From JBOGFC01 sp050742155 (GTDB lineage: Bacteria > Actinomycetota > Acidimicrobiia > Spongiisociales > JALYHC01), in contig JBOGFC010000100.1 in assembly GCA_050742155.1 (NCBI GenBank), forward strand, positions 1-9,468: a stretch of 9,468 nucleotides of DNA. The letters run 5' to 3'. Below the pieces are notes generated by a model. That model was not told where the DNA came from. It was given only the letters and a program-made list of their open reading frames with translations, and ran no database searches. Shown piece after piece: positions 1 to 6,162 of this stretch (the first letter of the stretch is position 1; every line of letters begins with the position of its first letter). The translations under genes were made by a program, and so were the position numbers.

Positions 1-146
1 TCGTATTGGAGGAGGTAGGCAAGGGTTTCCGCGTCGCCCAGATCGTTGATGGCCAGCACTCGGATGTCGGTGTCGCGCTGGGTGATGACCCGGAAGACGG
101 AGCGGCCGATCCTTCCAAACCCGTTGACGCCTACGGTGATGGTCAC
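1..146 (-). CDS. gap: GAPDH, N-terminal part (runs off window)
   Basis: Partial gene: only the first 48 codons are inside the window and the rest lies beyond base 1. The translation opens with V-T-I-T-V-G-V-N-G-F-G-R-I-G-R, the canonical NAD-binding Rossmann loop of glyceraldehyde-3-phosphate dehydrogenase. The nucleotide-binding A-I-N-D segment and A-Y-L-L-Q-Y-D follow at the expected spacing. GAPDH converts glyceraldehyde-3-phosphate, NAD+ and phosphate to 1,3-bisphosphoglycerate in the cytoplasm. The GTG start at 144-146 is chosen because the family begins a few residues before NGFGRIGR and because a GAGGTGA ribosome-binding sequence lies just upstream. The gene follows another GAPDH-family gene (277-1311) on the same strand after 130 bp, so the two are probably co-transcribed. 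The visible part keeps the Asn of NGFGRIGR and of A-I-N-D, both lost in the upstream paralogue. That suggests this copy is the working glycolytic enzyme, but its catalytic Cys is not in view. Confidence 0.9.
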   Translation of the reverse strand, partial: MTITVGVNGFGRIGRSVFRVITQRDTDIRVLAINDLGDAETLAYLLQY

Positions 147-212
147 ACGTCACCTCGCTCGGGATCGCTCTTTCTTGGGGGGTCCGGCGGCAGGTGGGGG
201 CACCTCCCACGC

Positions 213-260
213 TTCTTGCGTGAGTTTCGTACCGTATCTGGGCAGGAACTCACGCAAGAA
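213..260. repeat. 14-bp perfect inverted repeat between the two GAPDH genes
   Basis: The arms are TTCTTGCGTGAGTT at 213-226 and AACTCACGCAAGAA at 247-260, perfectly complementary across a 20-base spacer. An outer CCTCCC (203-208) can also pair with GGGAGG (262-267). The element lies in the 130-bp gap between the minus-strand GAPDH-like gene (ends 277) and the gap gene start (146). In transcript sense it could fold into a long hairpin, but no U-tract follows, so it is not a standard intrinsic terminator. The spacer holds a weak TACGGT -10-like hexamer on the minus strand, so the arms might instead be an operator flanking an internal promoter for the second gene. An attenuator or mRNA-processing hairpin is equally possible. 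The dyad is certain; its role is inference. Confidence 0.6.
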
Positions 261-276
261 CGGGAGGGGGCGGGGG

Positions 277-1311
277 TCATGCCGGCACCTCGGCGGGCTG
301 GAAGGCGGCCATCTTCTTGATGAGCTCCACCACGCGGGCCGAGTAGCCCCAGCCGTTGTCGAACCAGGTGACCGTCTTCACCATGGTGCCATCCACCACC
401 AGGGTTGCCTGGCTGTCGAAGTTGGCCGAGTAGGGGCTGCCGATGACGTCGCTGGACACGATCGGGTCTTCCACGTACTCGACGATGTGGGGGAAGCGGG
501 TCTGGGCGGCCCGGTGGATTGCCATGTTGACCTCGGCGGCGGTGACCGGGCGCTCCATGATGGTGACCAGGTCCACCGCCGACCCGTCCGGCACCGGCAC
601 GTTGAGGGCCATCCCGGAGATCCTGCCTTCCAGCTCGGGCAAGAGATGCTCGAGGATTTGGGGGGAGTTGGTCTCGGCCGGGATGATGTTGGTGGCCGCC
701 GACCGGCTGTTGCGGAGGTCCTCGGCCGGCACGTCGGCCAGTCGTTGGTAATTGGTGAAGGCGTGCACGGTGGTGAAGAAGGCCCGTTCCACCCCGAACT
801 CGTCGTTGAGGGTCTTGAGGATGGGCGCCACTGCGTTGGAGGTGTTGGATCCCAGCGAGATCATGCGATCGTCGGGACCGAGCACGTCGTCGTTGACTCC
901 CATCACCAGGATGTCCATGTCGTCGAGGTTCTCTGGGGCGTGGGCCAGGATCACCCGATCGGCGCCGGCGTCGAGGTGCCTCTGGCACCAGGCGGCGGTG
1001 TTGTAGCGGCCACCGGTGGCCTCTACCACGATGCCCACCCCCAGCTCCTTCCAGTCCACCTCCCCAGGCTCCTTGGCCTTGATGATGGGGATCGAGCGGT
1101 TCTTGATGTAGAGGGAGCTGTCCCGCAGTTCGACCGGCTCGGGGAAGCGCCGGTGGATCGTGTCGTACTTCAGCAGGTAAGCCAGGCCCTCCGGCTCGGC
1201 GATGTCCACGATCGCCTCCACCTGGACGTCTTGGTGCGGCTGGAGGAGGCGGAAGACGTTCCGCCCGATCCTGCCGAAGCCCATCAGCCCGATGCGAGCC
1301 TTGCCTGCCAA
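277..1311 (-). CDS. GAPDH-family protein lacking the catalytic cysteine
   Basis: This 344-residue protein has the full length and fold signature of type I GAPDH. It has GFGRIGR at 11-17 for NAD binding, the acidic residue D36 for the adenosine ribose, T-T-V-H-A-F-T with the active-site His at H183, V-S-S-D-V-I-G near 285-291, and W-F-D-N-G-W-G-Y-S near 316-324. The canonical S-N-A-S-C-T-T-N motif aligns without gaps to S-L-G-S-N-T-S-N (152-159), putting Asn156 at the nucleophilic Cys. The codon is AAC at 844-846, two changes from TGC, so a single base error does not explain it. The phosphate-binding Arg of F-R-V-P is also replaced (A-L-N-V-P, N237), and the only Cys in the protein is C109. 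The TTG start at 1309-1311 has GGGGAG six bases upstream. The gene precedes a canonical gap gene on the same strand. Cofactor binding looks intact, while Cys-dependent oxidation and phosphorylation should be impossible. It may be a regulatory or heteromeric subunit, or an enzyme with another chemistry. Confidence 0.9.
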   Translation of the reverse strand: MAGKARIGLMGFGRIGRNVFRLLQPHQDVQVEAIVDIAEPEGLAYLLKYDTIHRRFPEPVELRDSSLYIKNRSIPIIKAKEPGEVDWKELGVGIVVEATGGRYNTAAWCQRHLDAGADRVILAHAPENLDDMDILVMGVNDDVLGPDDRMISLGSNTSNAVAPILKTLNDEFGVERAFFTTVHAFTNYQRLADVPAEDLRNSRSAATNIIPAETNSPQILEHLLPELEGRISGMALNVPVPDGSAVDLVTIMERPVTAAEVNMAIHRAAQTRFPHIVEYVEDPIVSSDVIGSPYSANFDSQATLVVDGTMVKTVTWFDNGWGYSARVVELIKKMAAFQPAEVPA

Positions 1312-1375
1312 GCGCTTCTCCCCAGAGTCGCTTCAGTCTCACAGTAGTGCCGGCCCGTAGGGTGGGCAGATCGTC

Positions 1376-1383
1376 GGAGGAGG
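1376..1383 (+). promoter_or_regulatory. Ribosome-binding site deciding the sppA start
   Basis: GGAGGAGG ends five bases before the ATG at 1389. An upstream in-frame ATG at 1347 has no comparable site and would put 14 charged residues ahead of the membrane segment, so 1389 is preferred. The 77-bp divergent gap (1312-1388) between this gene and the GAPDH-like gene must hold both promoters. Only weak -10-like hexamers are visible, TAGGGT at 1358-1363 on the plus strand and TACTGT on the minus strand, with no matching -35 boxes. Confidence 0.75.
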
Positions 1384-1388
1384 TGTCG

Positions 1389-3242
1389 ATGGTGTTCGAG
1401 CGTTCCGTCCGCGCCCTCCGCCGCGCCCGGGGTCCGCTGGTGGCCCTCTGGGTGTGGCTGCTGCTGGCGGCCGTCTACGTGTCCGGGGCTCTCACCGCCG
1501 CCGCGGCGGCCCAGCCGGCGGCGGCCGCCCTCTGGGCGATCGTGGCTTTGCTGGCCCTGGCCGGGTTGGGGCTGCTGATCGTGCTGTGGCTGGGGAGGCC
1601 CGCCGTCCCGGCCCGGGCCATCCTCGAGCTGGACCTCTCCGAAGGTGTGGCCGAGCACATCCCCGACCATCCCCTCGCCCGAATGACGATGGGGCGGCGG
1701 CCCCTGCTGCTTCGCCGGCTGGTGGAGGCCCTGGAGCGGGGGGCTGAGGACGACCGGGTAGTGGGGCTGGTGGCCCGGGTAGACGGCAACCTCGGCCTCG
1801 CCCAGATGCAGGAGATCCGGGATGCCGTGGCGGCCTTCCGGGAGCACGGCAAGCCGGCCGTTGCCTATGCCGAGACGTTCGGAGAGTTCGCCTCCGGCAA
1901 CCTCTCCTACTACCTGGCCACCGCCTTCGAGGAGATCTTGCTGCAGCCCTCGGGCGATGTCGGCCTGACCGGGCTGGCCGCCGAGTCGCCGTTTGTGCGC
2001 GGAATGCTCGACAAGCTGGACGTGACCCCACGCCTCGACCACCGCCGGGAGTACAAGACCGCCATGAACCTCCTCACCGAGCGGGCCTACACCGACGCCC
2101 ACCGGGAGGCGGTTACCCGGGTCATCGAGACCCAGTTCGCCCAGATGGTGGCCGGCATCGCCGCCGGACGGGGCTTGGACGAGGAACGGGTACGAGAGCT
2201 GGTCGACCGAGGCCCGCTGTTGGGCGGGGAGGCCGTCGAGGCGGGCCTGATCGACGGGCTGGCCTATCGGGACGAAGTCCATCGGCGGATGCGCGATCGC
2301 TGGGCGGGTAAGGCCGCGCTGCTCTATCTGACCGAGTACCTGAGGCGAACCCGCCCCACGCACCGCAAGGCCCGGACCGTGGCCCTCATCTACGGGGTGG
2401 GCGGGGTGCGCCGCGGCCGCAGCGGCTTCGACCCCCGCCTGGGAGGCGTGGTGATGGGCTCGGACACGGTGACCGCGGCCTTCCGATCGGCCATCGAAGA
2501 GAGGCGGGTGGAGGCGATCCTCTTCCGGGTCGACAGCCCGGGCGGTTCCTACGTGGCCTCGGACGCCATCTGGCGTGAGGTGGTGCGGGCCCGGGAGGCG
2601 GGGAAGCCGGTGGTGGTGTCGATGGGGAACGTGGCCGGCTCGGGCGGTTATTTCGTGGCGATGGGGGCGGATGCGATCGTCGCCCAGCCGGGGACCATCA
2701 CCGGTTCGATCGGGGTGGTGGGAGGCAAGCTCCTCACCAGCCAGCTCTGGGAGAAGCTCGGAGTGACCTGGGACGAGGTCCACCGCGGTGAGAACGCCAC
2801 CATGTGGTCGGCCCGCTCCGACTACACGCCTCAGCAGTGGGACCGTTTCCAAGCCTGGCTGGACCGCGTCTACCAGGACTTCACCGCCAAGGTGGCCGAG
2901 GGGAGAGGGCTGGCTGAGGAACAGGTGCTGGAGCTCGCCAGGGGGCGCATCTGGAGTGGCCAGGACGCCAAGGACCTCGGCCTGGTGGACGAGCTGGGGG
3001 GCCTTACCCGGGCCCTAGGGCTGGCCCGGGAGGCGGCCGCCATCCCGGAGACCGCCAGGGTTCGCCTGGAGGACTTCCCGAGGAGGAGGCCCGCCTGGAG
3101 GCGGCTGGGGCGGCGGCCGGCCAGCAGCGAGGAGGAGGGCGTCGGACAGTTGGCCTGGCAGGCGATCGGGCCGCTGGCCAGAGCTCTCGGACCACTCGGC
3201 CTCTCCGACGACCAACGGGTGCTCGCCATGCCCTGGGTCTGA
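1389..3242 (+). CDS. sppA: Signal peptide peptidase SppA, 67K type
   Basis: This 617-residue protein belongs to the long (67K, duplicated-domain) form of SppA, a membrane-anchored serine protease that cleaves leftover signal peptides and membrane protein fragments. A basic N-terminus (residues 1-15) is followed by two hydrophobic segments at about 17-37 and 47-68. Two ClpP/crotonase-like domains follow: N-terminal about 75-310 and C-terminal about 328-545. The general-base lysine is in E-Y-K-T-A-M (K223) in the N-terminal domain. The nucleophile is in N-V-A-G-S-G-G-Y-F (S418), preceded by V-D-S-P-G-G at 381-386 and followed by G-T-I-T-G-S-I-G-V-V. Ser and Lys in separate domains match the Escherichia coli arrangement, so the enzyme should be active. 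The C-terminal tail from about 560 is Arg/Glu rich and not part of the core. The gene stands alone: divergent from the GAPDH-like gene and convergent with the phosphatase gene. The substrate-binding domain faces either side of the membrane depending on whether one or both hydrophobic segments cross it. Confidence 0.93.
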   Translation: MVFERSVRALRRARGPLVALWVWLLLAAVYVSGALTAAAAAQPAAAALWAIVALLALAGLGLLIVLWLGRPAVPARAILELDLSEGVAEHIPDHPLARMTMGRRPLLLRRLVEALERGAEDDRVVGLVARVDGNLGLAQMQEIRDAVAAFREHGKPAVAYAETFGEFASGNLSYYLATAFEEILLQPSGDVGLTGLAAESPFVRGMLDKLDVTPRLDHRREYKTAMNLLTERAYTDAHREAVTRVIETQFAQMVAGIAAGRGLDEERVRELVDRGPLLGGEAVEAGLIDGLAYRDEVHRRMRDRWAGKAALLYLTEYLRRTRPTHRKARTVALIYGVGGVRRGRSGFDPRLGGVVMGSDTVTAAFRSAIEERRVEAILFRVDSPGGSYVASDAIWREVVRAREAGKPVVVSMGNVAGSGGYFVAMGADAIVAQPGTITGSIGVVGGKLLTSQLWEKLGVTWDEVHRGENATMWSARSDYTPQQWDRFQAWLDRVYQDFTAKVAEGRGLAEEQVLELARGRIWSGQDAKDLGLVDELGGLTRALGLAREAAAIPETARVRLEDFPRRRPAWRRLGRRPASSEEEGVGQLAWQAIGPLARALGPLGLSDDQRVLAMPWV

Positions 3243-3366
3243 ACCGGGAAACGCGAAGCGCTTCAGCGACCAGAACGACGTCCACTCGAGGTCTTCCCGT
3301 GCCTGCCCGGCCTGTTCGGCTCGCCCTCCAGCACCAGGACGCGATTTCATCTTCGTGGCGACGCCG
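3243..3366. other. Convergent intergenic spacer without a gene
   Basis: These 124 bp separate the stop of sppA and the stop of the minus-strand phosphatase gene. A perfect 10-bp palindrome, GAAGCGCTTC, sits at 3255-3264, and a 6-bp inverted repeat, CGGGAA (3245-3250) with TTCCCG (3294-3299), surrounds it. No stem-loop with a T-tract is visible on either strand, so no intrinsic terminator can be claimed. Nothing else recognisable is present. Confidence 0.4.
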
Positions 3367-5919
3367 TCAACTCGAGCACCGCACCACTAGGACCGCCATG
3401 TCGTCCCGTGGGCTGGCCGCTCCCGTCTCCGCCACCCACGCCTCGATGGTGTGAGCAATGGTGGGAGCGTCGCAGCCGCCACAGCCTGCCAATCGGGCGA
3501 TCAGCCCCTCGGCTCCCTCACCGCGCCGGGCCTGCTCCTCGATCACCCCGTCGGTGTAGAGGACCAGGGATTCCCCGGGCTCGAGCAGCACTTCATCCCA
3601 CCTCAAGGCAGGGTCGGGAAAGAGCCCCAGAGGGGTGCCCGGCTCTCCCACCAGCTCCACCCGCCCTCCGGCACGTATGTGGAAGGGGAGCGGATGCCCT
3701 GCCAGGCAGACGCGCACTCGAGTCGGACCCCCTCCTTTCTCGACCTCGGCATAGGCCAAGGTGCAGAACTCGTCGCTCTTCTGCCGGAGGATGGAGTCGT
3801 TGACACCCAGCAATGCCGAGGACGGCTCCTGCCGCGGTGCCAGGGCACGGATGGTGTGGCGGACCAGGCCGGTCAGGGCGGCCGCCTCGACGCCCTTGCC
3901 GCATACGTCACCGACCACGATCGCCCACCGGCCCTCGCCGAGCTCGAAGGCGTCGTAGAAGTCGCCGCCCACCTCTGCTCCCCCGGCAGCCGGCCGATAG
4001 CGGGCGGCCAACTCGATCCCGGGGATCTCCGGGAGTTCGGGTGGGAGCAGTCCCTCTTGGAGCGTGCGAGCCACGCTGCGCTGGGTCTCATAGAGGCGGG
4101 CGTTGTCGATTGCCTGGGCGGCGCGCTGGGCAAGGTCTTCTGCCAGGGCCAGGTCGTCCTCGCCGTAGGTGCGCCCGGACTCGGCCGAGACGAATGAGAC
4201 CGCCCCGAAGGTGCGTCCACGGGCGGTGAGCGGGACGCATATCCAGGACGTGATGCCCAGGGGCTCCAGATCCCGGCGGAGCCCATCCGGGTCGTCGACG
4301 TCGGCCGCCAGCAGGGCGGCATCGGCCTGGGGATGGAACTCCGGACGCCCCTCCCGGATCACGGTGGGCACGCCGGGCGCCCCCGGCACGAGGCGGTAAT
4401 CCTCCAGGTGGCCGGCCACCTCGGCCCGGGCCGGGTCGGCTGCCCGAATCGTGACCCGCTCGATCTCCCCGTTCTCGTCCTGCAGGTAGACGATGCACCA
4501 GTCGGCCACACGGGCCACCGCCAGATCGGCCAACCGGCGGAGGGTTCGGTGATGGTCGAGAGATCCCGCCAATGCCTGGCTGGCCTCGGCCAAGAAGGCC
4601 AGCCGACGCCGTTGCGACTCCCCCTCGGCCCGCGCCTCCAGCTGGGCGGCCAGCAAGCGGCTGACCGCCTCGTCGGCCTCCTTGCGGGTCGTGATGTCGC
4701 GCAGGTAGGCGGTGAAGACGGGCGGTCCGGGCAGGTCGACCCGGGTGACGGTAAGCTCAACCGGGAACTCGGCGCCGTCCTTGCGCATGCCGGTGAGCTC
4801 CAGCCGCTGCCCGAGGATGGCCGATCGGCCGGTGGCCAGATGGCGGGCGTACCCCCGCCAATGTCGCTCTCGCAGGGAGGGAGGGATGATGGCGTCGGCT
4901 ACCGGGCGGCCGAGCACCTCCTCTCGACGGTACCCGAAAGTGCGCTCGGCGGCCGGGTTGAACTCGATGATGCGGCCCTGTGCGTCCATGGAGATGATGC
5001 AGTCCAGAGCCGCCTCCAGCATCGCCGACTTGAGGGACTCGCTGTGCTCGACCCCGGACTGGGCGGTCCGTCGCTCGATGAACTGCCCGATCTGGCTCCC
5101 TAGCACGTCCATCGTCTCCAGCAACCGGTCGTCGGGCTCCTGGATCTCGCGGCTGAAGAACTCGAACATGCCCAGTACTCGGCCGGCCAGCCGGATGGGG
5201 AAGCCAAAGGCGGCGTGCAACCCGGCCGCCTCTGCTGCCGGGGCCCGGGGGAAGTTGTCGTCCCTGGTCACGTCCCTGATCCAGGCGGGCTCCCCATCTG
5301 CCCATACTCGGCCCGGGAGACCGACCCCTCGGTGGAAGGCGCCCTGGCGGGTCAGCACCTCGAACTCCGCGGCGTCGGCGCGTTCGTCCCGCCAGAGGTC
5401 GGCGCAGCGGATGGTGTCGGTCGAGGGGTCGACGTACCAGACGGCCCCGGCCTCCCAATCGAGGCTGCGGCACACGGCCTCGATGATCCGGCCCGCGGCA
5501 GCCCTCAGATCCTCCACCTCCGCCAGCACCCGGGTCACGGCATGCTCGGCCGCCTGCCGTCGCTTCACCCGGGTCTGCTCTCCGATATCGATCGCAACGC
5601 CCACCATCCCGACCGCCGTCCCCCGTGTGCCGGTCAAGGGGAACAAGGTCAAACGGCACAGCGTCAGCGTCCCATCGGTCTTCCGGATCCGGGCCTCCCC
5701 TTCCCAAGAAGCACCCGTCCGTAGGTGGTCGGCCGCCTCCCGGACCGGCCGCGGGTCCAGTGACCCCTCTACCACTTCCCTGATCTTGCGCCCGATGGCC
5801 TCGGCGGCCGACCATCCGAACAGCGCTTCCGCGTAGCGGTTCCAGTGGGTGATGGTGCCGGTGGTGTCGGTGGCCAGCACGGCCGCTCCCACCGGACCGG
5901 AAGAGCCGGCCCCCTGCAT
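3367..5919 (-). CDS. PAS-GAF-PAS-GAF-SpoIIE (PP2C-type) phosphatase, RsbU-like
   Basis: This is an 850-residue soluble multidomain signalling phosphatase. A first PAS domain lies at about 12-115 (W-N-R-Y-A-E-A-L-F-G-W-S is typical). A GAF domain follows at about 125-283 and a second PAS at about 292-412 (F-N-P-A-A-E-R-T-F-G-Y, ending in Y-L-R-D-I-T). A charged, helical linker covers 413-440 and a second GAF about 440-610. The catalytic domain covers 612-850: L-Q-E-G-L-L-P then G-G-D-F-Y-D (D653, D656), G-D-V-C-G-K-G (D671), Y-T-D-G-V (D790) and R-D-D-M-A (D839, D840). All metal-binding Asp positions of the family are present, so it should be active. Relatives dephosphorylate an anti-anti-sigma factor (RsbV type) to release a sigma factor, but no such partner is in this window. 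There is no membrane segment and no kinase domain. The ATG at 5917-5919 is chosen because PAS1 begins about 12 residues later; the reading frame stays open upstream to 6138 but that part resembles nothing. There is no ribosome-binding site, so the mRNA may be leaderless. Confidence 0.9.
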   Translation of the reverse strand: MQGAGSSGPVGAAVLATDTTGTITHWNRYAEALFGWSAAEAIGRKIREVVEGSLDPRPVREAADHLRTGASWEGEARIRKTDGTLTLCRLTLFPLTGTRGTAVGMVGVAIDIGEQTRVKRRQAAEHAVTRVLAEVEDLRAAAGRIIEAVCRSLDWEAGAVWYVDPSTDTIRCADLWRDERADAAEFEVLTRQGAFHRGVGLPGRVWADGEPAWIRDVTRDDNFPRAPAAEAAGLHAAFGFPIRLAGRVLGMFEFFSREIQEPDDRLLETMDVLGSQIGQFIERRTAQSGVEHSESLKSAMLEAALDCIISMDAQGRIIEFNPAAERTFGYRREEVLGRPVADAIIPPSLRERHWRGYARHLATGRSAILGQRLELTGMRKDGAEFPVELTVTRVDLPGPPVFTAYLRDITTRKEADEAVSRLLAAQLEARAEGESQRRRLAFLAEASQALAGSLDHHRTLRRLADLAVARVADWCIVYLQDENGEIERVTIRAADPARAEVAGHLEDYRLVPGAPGVPTVIREGRPEFHPQADAALLAADVDDPDGLRRDLEPLGITSWICVPLTARGRTFGAVSFVSAESGRTYGEDDLALAEDLAQRAAQAIDNARLYETQRSVARTLQEGLLPPELPEIPGIELAARYRPAAGGAEVGGDFYDAFELGEGRWAIVVGDVCGKGVEAAALTGLVRHTIRALAPRQEPSSALLGVNDSILRQKSDEFCTLAYAEVEKGGGPTRVRVCLAGHPLPFHIRAGGRVELVGEPGTPLGLFPDPALRWDEVLLEPGESLVLYTDGVIEEQARRGEGAEGLIARLAGCGGCDAPTIAHTIEAWVAETGAASPRDDMAVLVVRCSS

Positions 5920-5926
5920 GATAAAG

Positions 5927-5935
5927 ACGGTATCA
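5927..5935 (-). promoter_or_regulatory. Candidate leaderless promoter (-10) of the phosphatase gene
   Basis: On the minus strand the sequence reads TGATACCGT, an extended -10 (TGN followed by TANNNT, the hexamer at 5927-5932). Seven bases (CTTTATC) separate it from the ATG. With normal -10 to start-site spacing, transcription would begin at or next to the A of the start codon. This agrees with the absence of a ribosome-binding sequence. No -35 box is evident. The motif is seen; promoter activity is inferred. Confidence 0.35.
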
Positions 5936-6015
5936 CAGCCGAAATAGGCCGGCTGCGGCGTGGATGCTTTACTGCGTCGATACAGGGCTGCGGACCGGAG
6001 GGCAACGGAGACCGG

Positions 6016-6162
6016 ATGGCCGACTGGTATGACGGACCGGCCGAGCTCGACCTGATGGCCAGCCTGGCCGGCCTGGAGCCGGAGGTACGCTGGGGAGGCT
6101 GGCAGCGTCAGTCCGTCACCACGTCGAGCACGCAGCACGTGTCGGTCTACCGCCGGGCCTGA
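6016..6162 (+). CDS. 48-codon ORF resembling a class I methyltransferase C-terminal tail (probable remnant)
   Basis: The ATG at 6016 is preceded by GGAG five bases upstream. The TGA at 6160-6162 shares its last base with the ATG of the next gene (TGATG), a typical coupling arrangement. The 48-residue product reads W-Y-D-G-P-A-E-L-D-L-M near the start, then A-G-L-E-P-E-V-R-W-G-G-W and finally H-V-S-V-Y-R-R. From memory of the family this resembles the last helix and beta-hairpin of small SAM-dependent methyltransferases, where 'aGle.. ..G.w.... s..hv.vyrr' closes the protein. The Rossmann core and SAM-binding GxGxG are absent, and none of the other frames upstream (5920-6015) supplies them. 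It is either the stump of a gene truncated at about base 6010 or a short ORF kept to couple translation. Assignment by resemblance only. Confidence 0.5.
   Translation: MADWYDGPAELDLMASLAGLEPEVRWGGWQRQSVTTSSTQHVSVYRRA

Noticed and set aside
277..1311. Treating the missing Cys as a sequencing error or pseudogene
   Set aside because: AAC differs from a Cys codon at two positions, the frame is intact over 344 codons, and neighbouring substrate-site residues are also coherently changed.
46..1347. A 433-codon open frame on the plus strand opposite the GAPDH-like gene
   Set aside because: It is antisense to a gene with unmistakable GAPDH motifs; its His/Gly/Val-rich translation resembles no protein and arises from the high-GC codon pattern of the opposite strand.
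1284..2852. A 522-codon open frame on the minus strand
   Set aside because: It is antisense to sppA, rich in His, Gly, Pro and Gln, with no domain signature. The plus strand carries the full SppA catalytic motifs.
3255..3264. Intrinsic terminator at the GAAGCGCTTC palindrome
   Set aside because: The palindrome leaves no loop and no T-tract follows on either strand.
5920..6138. A 73-residue N-terminal extension of the phosphatase ORF
   Set aside because: The upstream part of the frame has no recognisable domain, overlaps the divergent 48-codon ORF and has no better ribosome-binding site. PAS1 starts properly after the ATG at 5919.
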